Source of the DNA: JBGQOG01 sp052113705
Lineage (GTDB): Bacteria > Pseudomonadota > Alphaproteobacteria > Rhodobacterales > Rhodobacteraceae
DNA: 64,000 nucleotides
Assembly (NCBI RefSeq): GCF_052113705.1
Contig: NZ_JBGQOG010000007.1
Span: forward strand, 141,560 to 205,559
Direction: 5' to 3'
In this document: in pieces, positions 9,310 to 17,735 of the stretch
How the letters are laid out: every line of letters starts with the position of its first letter
Numbering within the stretch: position 1 is the stretch's first letter
The notes under the pieces: model-generated
What the model was told of the DNA's origin: nothing
What the model saw: only the letters and a program-made list of their open reading frames with translations
Databases searched by the model: none
Translations under genes and position numbers: made by a program

Positions 9310-10605
9310 TCAGTGCATTTTGGAGCGGATGCGCCGGACCAGCAGAAACACCGCCAGCATCACCAAAGGCGTCAGCCCTGCGGTCAGCATCTCCTTGCTG
9401 ACATGCGCGAGTTTCGCCAGCGGGTAGAAGAAATACCCCGAGAGACTGACCGCATAATAGCTGATCGCCACGACCGAGAGCCCCTCGACCGTATGTTGCA
9501 GCCGTAATTGCAGATCGGCGCGGCGGTCCATGCTTTCCAGCAGCTTCTGGTTTTGCGCCGAGCGTTCCACATCCACCCTGGTGCGCAACAGCTCCCCCGC
9601 CCGCGCCGCGCGCTCCAGCATGGTTTTCAGCCGCGCCTCGGCGGATTTCACCGTGCGCATCGCCGGATCATAGCGCCGCATCATGAATTCCGCGAATTTC
9701 TGCCGCCCCTGAAACCGCTCTTCGCGCAGGATCTCGATCCGCTGATTGACGATGGCCTCATAGGCACCCGTCGCGCCAAAACGAAAGGCGTGGCTGACCG
9801 CGAGGCTCTCCAGCTCGGCCGAGACCCGCAAGAGGTCTTGCAGGACCAACTCGGGCGCCTTCTCCTCATCGGTCATCCCCTCGACCAGCGCCGAGAGCTG
9901 CGGATCAAGGGCGTTCAGCCGCGCGCCCAAATCCCGCACGCGGCCGAGACCCAGCATCGACATCGCGCGATAGGTCTCGATCTCACAGAGCCGCTGCACG
10001 ATGCGGCCAATGCGCGAGGGGCCGGTGCCGGGCGTCACGAAAATCGCAAAGCGCATCTGCCCCGCCGCATCCAGCCGGAAATCCCCCGCAATGACCGCGG
10101 CGCGGTCCAGCACCCAGGCGCAGGCGAGGCTTTCGGCGACGAACCAATCCTGCAGCTTCGGCTCGATCTCGGTGGGGTCTTCGGGCAAGAGCTCGATGCG
10201 GACATGGATCGCCGCCAGCCGCCGCCCCGGTGCCTCGGCGGTCCAATCCTCCGGAAAGACCCGGGCATCGGCGGGGTCAAAGGGGCGCTCGGAACAGCCC
10301 GGCGCAAAGGCGAGATAGGTCACGAATTCCGTATGGCTTTCCCATTTCAGCGCATAGCGGCCCAGATCGCCCGCATAATGCGTCACCCCCGGCACCGGCC
10401 GCGCCGCCCCGTGGCGCTGCAAAAGCGCCGTCAGATGCGCGTGATCCGCCGCCCGGTCGCGGTTGGCGGCATCCACCGGCTCCTTCACCGCCAGATAGAC
10501 GGCATGGCTGGGCACGGTCAGCGAGGGAAACGGGCGCGCATGCAGTTCATTGACCAGATCATAGCGCAAGGGGTGGTCATCAATCGGGGTCATCGGGCGG
10601 TCCAA
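9310..10605 (-). CDS. DUF3422 family membrane protein
   Basis: A 431-residue protein matching the DUF3422 family: N-terminal DDHPLRYDLVNELHARPFPS, then a long soluble region with coiled-coil character (ERAARAGELLRTRVDVERSA). Two C-terminal membrane spans (SVVAISYYAVSLSGYFFY and LTPLVMLAVFLLVRRI) anchor it to the inner membrane. The architecture resembles CorA-like proteins, with a large cytosolic part followed by two membrane helices, but the function is not established. It stands alone, convergent with the chemoreceptor gene and upstream of the pntAB terminator region. Confidence 0.85.
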   Translation of the reverse strand: MDRPMTPIDDHPLRYDLVNELHARPFPSLTVPSHAVYLAVKEPVDAANRDRAADHAHLTALLQRHGAARPVPGVTHYAGDLGRYALKWESHTEFVTYLAFAPGCSERPFDPADARVFPEDWTAEAPGRRLAAIHVRIELLPEDPTEIEPKLQDWFVAESLACAWVLDRAAVIAGDFRLDAAGQMRFAIFVTPGTGPSRIGRIVQRLCEIETYRAMSMLGLGRVRDLGARLNALDPQLSALVEGMTDEEKAPELVLQDLLRVSAELESLAVSHAFRFGATGAYEAIVNQRIEILREERFQGRQKFAEFMMRRYDPAMRTVKSAEARLKTMLERAARAGELLRTRVDVERSAQNQKLLESMDRRADLQLRLQHTVEGLSVVAISYYAVSLSGYFFYPLAKLAHVSKEMLTAGLTPLVMLAVFLLVRRIRSKMH

Positions 10606-10745
10606 CTGGGATGAGACCCTTTTGGATTAGCGCAACGCCGCCTTCTGTAAACAAAAAAGTGCAGCGTTCTTCGATATTTAGAGGTGTGCAATGGTGTACT
10701 GTGACTTTTGCCACGCTGCTTGCGCAAACATGGGCAGCCAAAGAA

Positions 10746-10774
10746 AAAGGCCCGGTCGCGCGGACCGGGCCTTT
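10746..10774 (-). terminator. Rho-independent terminator of pntAB
   Basis: On the minus strand, AAAGGCCCGGTCC and its complement form a G+C-rich hairpin followed by CCTTTTTCTTT. It is 27 bp downstream of the pntB stop codon. Confidence 0.85.
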
Positions 10775-10800
10775 CGGGATTTCAGAACGCCCTGCCGGGA

Positions 10801-12234
10801 TCAGTCGATCTTGGGCAAGAGTTCATCAATGCTCTTTTTGGCATCGCCATAGAACATCCGGGTGTTTTCCTTGAAGAACAGCGGGTTCTCGATGCCGGAA
10901 TAGCCGGTGCCCTGCCCGCGTTTCGACACGAACACCTGTTTGGCTTTCCAGACTTCCAGCACCGGCATCCCGGCGATGGGCGAGTTCGGATCTTCCTGTG
11001 CCGCCGGGTTGACGATGTCGTTCGAGCCGATGACGATCACCACGTCGGTCGAGGGGAAGTCCTCGTTGATCTCATCCATCTCCATCACGATATCATAGGG
11101 CACTTTGGCTTCGGCCAGGAGCACGTTCATGTGCCCCGGCAGACGGCCCGCCACCGGGTGGATGGCAAAGCGCACGTTCTTGCCGCGCGCGCGCAATTTG
11201 CGCACCAGTTCCGAGACCGATTGCTGCGCCTGCGCCACCGCCATGCCATAGCCCGGCACGATGATGACACTGTCGGCATCGTTCAGGGCCGAGGCGACGC
11301 CGTCGCTGTCGATGGCCACCTGCTCGCCGGTGATTTCCATCGCCGGGCCGGTGGTGCCCCCAAAGCCGCCGAGGATCACCGACACGAACGACCGGTTCAT
11401 CGCCTTACACATGATGTAGGACAGGATCGCCCCCGAAGAGCCGACCAGCGCGCCGACGACGATCAGAAGATCGTTGGCGAGCGAAAAGCCGATGGCCGCC
11501 GCCGCCCAGCCCGAATAGCTGTTCAGCATCGACACCACGACCGGCATATCGGCGCCGCCGATGCCCATGATCAGGTGATAGCCGATGAAGAAGGCCGCGA
11601 GCGTCATCACCAGAAGCGCCAGCGTCGAGCCGGTGTTCAGATAGACCAGCAGCAGCACGATCGACAAAAGCGCCGCACCCGCGTTCAGCATATGGCCGCC
11701 CGGGAGTTTCTTGGCCTTGCCGTCAACCTTGCCGGCCAGTTTGCCAAAGGCAATGACCGACCCGGTGAAGGTCACGGCCCCGATAAAGACACCGAGGAAG
11801 GTCTCGACCCGCAGGATCGACACTTCGACACCGGTTTTATGCGCCACGACGGCGGCAAAGCCGGTCAGCGCATGGCGGGCCGTCTCATCCATCGCGATGA
11901 CGCGGGCCAGCTCGATATGCGTGTTATAGCCGATGAACACCGCCGCCAGACCGACGAGGCTGTGCATCGCCGCCACCAGCTGCGGCATTTCGGTCATCTG
12001 CACGCGCTGTGCGACGACCCAGCCGATCAGACCGCCGACCGCGATCATCACGACCGAAATCAGCCAATTGCCCGCGCCGGGGCCATAGAGCGTGGCGGCA
12101 ACGGCCAGCGCCATGCCGACAATGCCGTACCAGACGGCGCGTTTCGCGCTTTCCTGCCCCGAAAGGCCGCCCAGCGACTGAATGAACAGAACCGCCGCAA
12201 CGACATAGGCGGCCGTGGTGAATCCGTATTCCAT
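10801..12234 (-). CDS. pntB: NAD(P) transhydrogenase subunit beta
   Basis: A 477-residue inner-membrane subunit of the proton-translocating transhydrogenase, which uses the proton motive force to drive hydride transfer from NADH to NADP+. The N-terminal half has about nine membrane helices (domain II). The C-terminal part is the NADP(H)-binding domain III with the signature VIIVPGYGMAVAQAQ near residue 320 and VIGSNDIVNPAA near residue 415. It lies 15 bp downstream of pntA, so the two form an operon closed by the terminator at 10746. Confidence 0.96.
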   Translation of the reverse strand: MEYGFTTAAYVVAAVLFIQSLGGLSGQESAKRAVWYGIVGMALAVAATLYGPGAGNWLISVVMIAVGGLIGWVVAQRVQMTEMPQLVAAMHSLVGLAAVFIGYNTHIELARVIAMDETARHALTGFAAVVAHKTGVEVSILRVETFLGVFIGAVTFTGSVIAFGKLAGKVDGKAKKLPGGHMLNAGAALLSIVLLLVYLNTGSTLALLVMTLAAFFIGYHLIMGIGGADMPVVVSMLNSYSGWAAAAIGFSLANDLLIVVGALVGSSGAILSYIMCKAMNRSFVSVILGGFGGTTGPAMEITGEQVAIDSDGVASALNDADSVIIVPGYGMAVAQAQQSVSELVRKLRARGKNVRFAIHPVAGRLPGHMNVLLAEAKVPYDIVMEMDEINEDFPSTDVVIVIGSNDIVNPAAQEDPNSPIAGMPVLEVWKAKQVFVSKRGQGTGYSGIENPLFFKENTRMFYGDAKKSIDELLPKID

Positions 12235-12249
12235 ATCCCGGCCTCCCCC

Positions 12250-13830
12250 TTACGATTTCTGGAACATGGCGAGCATCCGCCGGGTGACCATGAAGCCGCC
12301 GAAGATGTTGATCCCGGCCATGAACACCGACAGCGCCGCCAACAGGACGACGAGCCAGCTGCCCGAGCCGATCTGCATCAGCGCCCCCAGGATGATGATC
12401 GAGGAGATCGCGTTGGTCACCGCCATCAGCGGCGTGTGCAGGCTGTGGCTGACGTTCCAGATCACCTGAACGCCGACATAGACTGACAGCACAAAGACGA
12501 TGAAATGCGACATGAAGCTGGCCGGGGCAAAGAGGCCCGCGAGCAGGATCAGCGCGCCACCGATCACGAGCATGCCCACCTGGCTTTTGGTCTGCGCCTT
12601 GAAGGCGGCCACTTCCGCGGCTCTCTTCTCTTCCGGCGTCAGTTCCTTGGCCTTTTCCTTGGGCTTTTGCGCGGCGATGGCCGCCACTTTCGGCGGCGGC
12701 GGCGGGAAGGTGATGGCACCTTCATGCGTCACCGTGGCCCCCCGGATCACGTCATCTTCCATATTGTGCACGACCACACCGTCTTTCGCCGGGGTCAGGT
12801 CGAACATCATATGGCGGATGTTGTTGGAATAAAGGGTCGAGGATTGCGCGGCCATCCGGCTCGGGAAATCGGTGTAACCCACGATGGTCACGCCATTTTC
12901 CGACACCACTTTCTGGTCCGGCACCGTCAGGTCGCAGTTGCCGCCCCGCTCGGCGGCAAGATCGACCACGACCGAGCCCGGCTTCATCGCGGCGACCATG
13001 TCGGCGAGCCAGAGTTTCGGCGCATCGCGCCCCGGGATCAGCGCGGTGGTGATGACGATATCCACCTCGGGTGCCAGCTCGCGGAACTTTTTCAGCTGCG
13101 CTTCGCGGAATTCCGGGCTCGACGGGGCGGCATAGCCCCCGGTCGCCGCGCCATCCTGTGCCGCTTCGGCAAAATCGAGATAGACGAATTCAGCGCCCAT
13201 CGATTCGATCTGCTCGGCCACTTCCGGTCGCACGTCAAAGGCGAGGGTGATCGCGCCCAGCGCGGTCGAGGTGCCGATGGCGGCAAGCCCTGCAACGCCC
13301 GCCCCCACGATCAGCACCTTCGCCGGGGGAACCTTGCCCGCGGCCGTCACCTGACCGGTGAAGAAGCGGCCAAAGTTGTTCCCCGCCTCGATCACCGCGC
13401 GGTAGCCCGCGATATTGGCCATCGAGGACAAAGCGTCCATCTTTTGCGCGCGGGAGATCCGCGGCACCATGTCCATCGCGATGACAGAGGCGCCCTGATC
13501 CTTGGCCAGCTCCAGCAGCTCTTTGTTCTGCGCCGGATAGAAGAAGGAGATCAGGGTCTGCCCCTGCCGCAACAGGCCCACTTCGGCGGGCACCGGCGGG
13601 CGGACCTTGGCGACGATATCCACCGCGCCATAGAGCGCCGCGGCATCGGCCAGAACGGTCACACCGGCAGCAGTATAAGTGGCGTCGTCAAAACCGGCCT
13701 TCTTGCCGGCCCCCGCTTCCACAAAACATTCATGCCCCAGCTTTTGCAACTGAAGGGCGCTGTCGGGCGTCATGGCAACGCGTGCCTCGCCCTCGAAAAT
13801 CTCTTTCGGTGCCCCGATCTTCACGGTCAC
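12250..13830 (-). CDS. pntA: NAD(P) transhydrogenase subunit alpha
   Basis: A 526-residue protein holding the NAD(H)-binding domain I, beginning MTVKIGAPKEIFEGEARVAM, with VLIVGAGVAGLAAIGTSTALG as the dinucleotide fold near residue 170. After a proline-rich linker (about residue 385), four membrane helices follow (MLVIGGALILLAGLF onward). It corresponds to the fused PntA of Escherichia coli and Rhodobacter capsulatus rather than the split PntAA/PntAB of Rhodospirillum rubrum. The start is a GTG; a second GTG two codons later (giving MKIGAP) is equally possible behind the AGGGGGA ribosome-binding site. Confidence 0.96.
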   Translation of the reverse strand: MTVKIGAPKEIFEGEARVAMTPDSALQLQKLGHECFVEAGAGKKAGFDDATYTAAGVTVLADAAALYGAVDIVAKVRPPVPAEVGLLRQGQTLISFFYPAQNKELLELAKDQGASVIAMDMVPRISRAQKMDALSSMANIAGYRAVIEAGNNFGRFFTGQVTAAGKVPPAKVLIVGAGVAGLAAIGTSTALGAITLAFDVRPEVAEQIESMGAEFVYLDFAEAAQDGAATGGYAAPSSPEFREAQLKKFRELAPEVDIVITTALIPGRDAPKLWLADMVAAMKPGSVVVDLAAERGGNCDLTVPDQKVVSENGVTIVGYTDFPSRMAAQSSTLYSNNIRHMMFDLTPAKDGVVVHNMEDDVIRGATVTHEGAITFPPPPPKVAAIAAQKPKEKAKELTPEEKRAAEVAAFKAQTKSQVGMLVIGGALILLAGLFAPASFMSHFIVFVLSVYVGVQVIWNVSHSLHTPLMAVTNAISSIIILGALMQIGSGSWLVVLLAALSVFMAGINIFGGFMVTRRMLAMFQKS

Positions 13831-14063
13831 TCCCCCTATTCAAGGACAAATCGTCCGGGTGGCCATAGCGGGGCAAGTCATAACATCGCGCAACAATATT
13901 TCACAAGACCGTGACTGCTTTTCACATAACAAAAACAGATGTTCTTCATGCGAATTTATATATGCCAGCCCGTGACTTCGCGGCGAATCCGCGTCGGTGG
14001 CGCTAACAAAACCCCGCAGAGGTGACGCAGGGGAAATCCCGGGGGTCTCCGCGACCTCCGATG

Positions 14064-14879
14064 TCAGGCGGCATCAACATTGGCCGCCATCCCGAGGCGG
14101 CGGGCCTGCGCGAAATCGCGCACCGCCTGACCAAAGGCGGTAAACAGCGGCCGCGAAACAGGATCGGCATCGGCGCACCATTCCGGATGCCATTGCACCG
14201 AGAGGGTAAAGCCCGGCGCATCGGCTATCCGCAAGGCCTCGGGCGTGCCATCGGGCGCCGTCCCCTCGATCACCACGCGGGCGCCGGGGGTCTTGATCCC
14301 CTGCCCGTGTAGCGAATTGGTCATCACCTCGGTCGCGCCAAAGACCTGTGCGAACACCCCGTCCGGCGTCAGCGTCACCTTGTGACGCAGGGCGAATTTC
14401 TCCTCGATGCTGCCATCGGGGGGCATGCGGTGATTCATGCGCCCCGGCAGATCGCGGATTTCGGGATAGAGCGTCCCGCCCATCGCCACGTTCACCTCCT
14501 GAAAGCCGCGGCAGATCCCCAGAAACGGCTGCCCCGCCGCCACACAGGCGCGCACCAGCGGCAGGGTGATGGCATCGCGGCAGCGGTCAAAGGTGCCATG
14601 CGCCGGGGTCTCATCCTCGCCATATTCCGACGGATGCACATTCGGCCGCCCGCCCGTCAGCAAAAACCCGTCGCAACTGGCCATCAGCTCATCCACCGAC
14701 ATCAGCCGCGGATCGGCCGGGATCAACAGCGGCACGCAGCCCGCCACCAGCGAGACCGCCTCGCTGTTCATCCGCCCGCCCGAATGCACCGGATATTCGC
14801 CGTTCAGCAGATCGCTGTTGCCGATGATTCCCACCACCGGGCGTCTGCCGGGGCTTGGTTCTGTCCGCAAATGCTCCAT
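14064..14879 (-). CDS. Class-I glutamine amidotransferase-like hydrolase (PuuD/peptidase C26 type)
   Basis: A 271-residue protein of the gamma-glutamyl hydrolase/PuuD group. The nucleophile is Cys123 in PFLGICRGFQEVNVAMGG, and His231 and Glu233 of VQWHPEW complete the triad. PuuD hydrolyses gamma-glutamyl-GABA in putrescine breakdown; related proteins hydrolyse other gamma-glutamyl amides. It is a stand-alone gene between pntA and glcB, all on the minus strand with gaps near 200 bp. The pathway assignment is inference because no other puu genes adjoin it. Confidence 0.85.
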   Translation of the reverse strand: MEHLRTEPSPGRRPVVGIIGNSDLLNGEYPVHSGGRMNSEAVSLVAGCVPLLIPADPRLMSVDELMASCDGFLLTGGRPNVHPSEYGEDETPAHGTFDRCRDAITLPLVRACVAAGQPFLGICRGFQEVNVAMGGTLYPEIRDLPGRMNHRMPPDGSIEEKFALRHKVTLTPDGVFAQVFGATEVMTNSLHGQGIKTPGARVVIEGTAPDGTPEALRIADAPGFTLSVQWHPEWCADADPVSRPLFTAFGQAVRDFAQARRLGMAANVDAA

Positions 14880-15077
14880 ACCGCCGCTCCATCCGTCACT
14901 TTACCGCTCCAATCTGGCCCCATCGCCCCCGAAAGTCCAAGGCCAAGCCCGCACAGCGCCACCGCTCCGTTCGCACAGAAGACCGGGGCGCACAGAAAAT
15001 TCGCGCACTGACGCACATTTGCGCAGGTCAGGCCGCGGTGGCCGCATTTGTGCCGCGTATTTCAGCGCAACCGGGCG

Positions 15078-17228
15078 CTAGCGCCCGGCCTTCACCTGCG
15101 CCCGGCGCAGTTGCAGCACCGGCTCGGTGTACCCCGAAGGCTGCACCCGCCCCATGAAGACCAGCTCCGAGGCCGCCTGAAACGCGAGGCCCGAAAACTC
15201 CGGCCCCATCGGGCGATAGGCCGGGTCGCCTGCGTTTTGCCGGTCGACCACAAGGGCCATCTTTTGCATCACATCCATCAGCTGCCCCTCCGAGATCAGC
15301 CCATGGTGCAGCCAGTTGGCCAAGGCCTGACTGGAGATGCGGCAGGTGGCACGGTCTTCCATCAAGCCCACATCATGGATGTCGGGCACTTTCGAGCAGC
15401 CCACCCCCTGATCGACCCAGCGCACCACATAGCCCAGAATCCCCTGCGCGTTATTGGCCACTTCCTCATTGATCTCTTCCGGGGAATATTGCCCCGCTGC
15501 GGCGACCGGCAGGGTCAGCAGATCATCGAGCCGCGCCGGACGCCGGGCGGCCGCAATCTCGGCCTGACGGCGGACCACATCAATCTGGTGGTAATGCGTG
15601 GCATGCAGCGTCGCCGCCGTCGGGCTGGGCACCCAGGCACAACTGGCCCCCGCCAGCGGATGCGCGCTTTTTTGCGCCAGCATCGCCGCCATCTGATCGG
15701 GGGCCGCCCACATGCCTTTGCCGATCTGCGCGCGTCCGGCCAGCCCGCAGGCCAGCCCGATATCGACGTTGCGATCCTCATAGGCGCTGATCCAGGGCAT
15801 GTCCTTCATCGCTGCCTTGCGCAACATCGGCCCGGCCTCCATCCCGGTGTGGATCTCATCGCCGGTGCGGTCCTGAAAGCCGGTGTTGATGAAGGCCACC
15901 CGGCCTTTGGCCGCGCGGATGCATTCCTTGAGATTGGCCGAGGTGCGCCGCTCTTCGTCCATGATGCCCAGTTTGACGGTGTTGGGGGGCAGACCCAGCA
16001 CCGTCTCGACGCGGGTGAAGATCTCATCGGCAAAGGCCACCTCATCGGGCCCGTGCATCTTCGGTTTGACCACATAGATGGCGCCGGTGTCCGAGTTGCG
16101 CGGCGCGGTGGTCTTGCGCAGATCATGCAGCGCGGCCAGCGTGGTGATCATCGCATCCACCACCCCCTCGCCCGCCTCTTGCCCCTCGCGGTCGGTGACC
16201 ATGCGGGTGGTCATCAGATGGCCGACATTGCGCACGAGCATCAGCGCCCGGCCTTTCAGCCGCGCGGGCTGGCCATCCGGGGTCAGATAGTCCAGATCGT
16301 CGCTGAGGGCGCGGGTGAATGCCGCCCCATCCTTGCGCACCACTTCCGTCAGATCACCGCGCATCAGACCCAGCCAGTTGCGGTAGGCCTGCACCTTGTC
16401 CTCGGCATCCACCGCCGCGACGCTGTCTTCGCAATCCATGATCGTGGAGAGCGCGGATTCAAGGATCACATCGCTGATCCCCGCCGGATCCGCCGCACCC
16501 ACCGGGGTTGCCGCGTCGATCACCAGCCGCAGGTGCAGCCCATGCACGCGCAGGATCACCTCAAAAGGCGCGGTCCGGTGGCCCGCGAATTGCGCCGGAT
16601 CGGCAAGCGAGAGCGGGCCGGAGGTGCCGGTTAGTTGCAGCGCCCCCTCCGTGACCGCCATCCCGGTGACATCGGCCCAGCGCGCGCCGCGCAGGGGCAC
16701 AACCTTGTCCAGATGCGCCTTGGCATAGGCCACCACGCGGGCACCGCGCTCTGCATCATAGGCCCCGCCCTGCGGCAGATCGCCCAGCGCATCGGTGCCA
16801 TAAAGCGCGTCATAAAGGCTTCCCCAGCGCGCATTCGCGGCATTGAGGGCGTAGCGGGCGTTCAGGATCGGCACCACCAGCTGTGGCCCGGCAAGGCGCG
16901 CGATCTCGGGGTCGGTGCCGGTGGTTTCCACCGTGAAATCCGGCCCCTCGGGCAACAGATAGCCGATATCCGCCAAGAACGCGCGGTAGGCCGTCATGTC
17001 TTGCGGCGGGCCCGGTTGCGCGCGGTGCCAGCTGTCAATCTCGCATTGCATCGCCTCCCGCGTGGCCAGAAGCGCACGGTTCCTCGGCCCGGTCTCCTGC
17101 ACCAGGGCCGCGAAACCGCTCCAGAAAGCTTCGCGGTTCACACCGCTGCCCGGCAGGGCCTCTTCCTCAATAAAACGGGCGAGCTGTGCGTCGACCCGCA
17201 GCCCGTTTCGTTCCATCCGCTCCGGCAT
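15078..17228 (-). CDS. glcB: Malate synthase G
   Basis: A 716-residue protein, the normal size for malate synthase G, which condenses glyoxylate with acetyl-CoA to malate in the glyoxylate cycle or glycolate use. Recognisable regions are ESALSTIMDCEDSVAAVDAE, MTTRMVTDREGQEAGEG, the core GIMDEERRTSANLKECI and the C-terminal NWLHHGLI. Its stop codon lies inside an 18-bp perfect palindrome (15071-15088, CCGGGCGCTAGCGCCCGG) that may help end the transcript. No glyoxylate-cycle partner is adjacent; an FAD-linked GlcD-like oxidase is about 15 kb away. Confidence 0.95.
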   Translation of the reverse strand: MPERMERNGLRVDAQLARFIEEEALPGSGVNREAFWSGFAALVQETGPRNRALLATREAMQCEIDSWHRAQPGPPQDMTAYRAFLADIGYLLPEGPDFTVETTGTDPEIARLAGPQLVVPILNARYALNAANARWGSLYDALYGTDALGDLPQGGAYDAERGARVVAYAKAHLDKVVPLRGARWADVTGMAVTEGALQLTGTSGPLSLADPAQFAGHRTAPFEVILRVHGLHLRLVIDAATPVGAADPAGISDVILESALSTIMDCEDSVAAVDAEDKVQAYRNWLGLMRGDLTEVVRKDGAAFTRALSDDLDYLTPDGQPARLKGRALMLVRNVGHLMTTRMVTDREGQEAGEGVVDAMITTLAALHDLRKTTAPRNSDTGAIYVVKPKMHGPDEVAFADEIFTRVETVLGLPPNTVKLGIMDEERRTSANLKECIRAAKGRVAFINTGFQDRTGDEIHTGMEAGPMLRKAAMKDMPWISAYEDRNVDIGLACGLAGRAQIGKGMWAAPDQMAAMLAQKSAHPLAGASCAWVPSPTAATLHATHYHQIDVVRRQAEIAAARRPARLDDLLTLPVAAAGQYSPEEINEEVANNAQGILGYVVRWVDQGVGCSKVPDIHDVGLMEDRATCRISSQALANWLHHGLISEGQLMDVMQKMALVVDRQNAGDPAYRPMGPEFSGLAFQAASELVFMGRVQPSGYTEPVLQLRRAQVKAGR

Positions 17229-17419
17229 GATGTCTCCTCATGTGCCGCCAAACCTGTCTGCCACCACACCCTGCCCGGCGCGCTGGCCCCCGTGGCCGCC
17301 TGCACAGCACCTTAGCACCGCGCGGCGGCGCCAGCATTCTTTGCTGGCCCTGTGTCGCGGGCATCGGCCAAAACCCCGCGCCTCTGCGCAAGAATTGGCC
17401 GCCGCCCAGAATCTATGCG

Positions 17420-17602
17420 CTAGCTTGCCGGATCCACCAGCACCGTTGCCGCGGCATCCGCGGGCTCTTCGGTCTGCGGCGCGCGATAGACTTCGTTCAG
17501 CGCAACCATAGCGAGCATGATCAGCACTGCCAAAGCAATCGCAAATGTCCGCCACCACCGACGGTGGCGCGGTTGGGGCAGCCCCTGTTCTTTCGCGGTC
17601 AT
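17420..17602 (-). CDS. Small single-span membrane protein, unknown function
   Basis: A 60-residue frame with a basic N-terminus (QPRHRRWWR), one clear membrane segment (TFAIALAVLIMLAMVALNEVY) and a short acidic tail. AAAGGA with 6-nt spacing precedes the ATG, better than expected for a chance frame. The gene lies alone between glcB and the divergent pepN. No family is recognised; the positive-inside rule puts the N-terminus in the cytoplasm. Confidence 0.6.
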   Translation of the reverse strand: MTAKEQGLPQPRHRRWWRTFAIALAVLIMLAMVALNEVYRAPQTEEPADAAATVLVDPAS

Positions 17603-17735
17603 CGTGCATCCTTTCCCGCTGGCGCCGGTCGTCTGGCGCGGGTTGAACCTGGCCTCAAGCAGGCCTAACGTCTGAGCCAGACAAAGGTTTCCCCCGCGAA
17701 GCGCCGATCTTCGCGCCCGAGCAGAAAGACGCCCA

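Noticed and set aside
12250..13830. Unusual fusion of PntAA and PntAB
   Set aside because: The fused 520-residue PntA is the common form in Rhodobacter and E. coli, so it is not novel.
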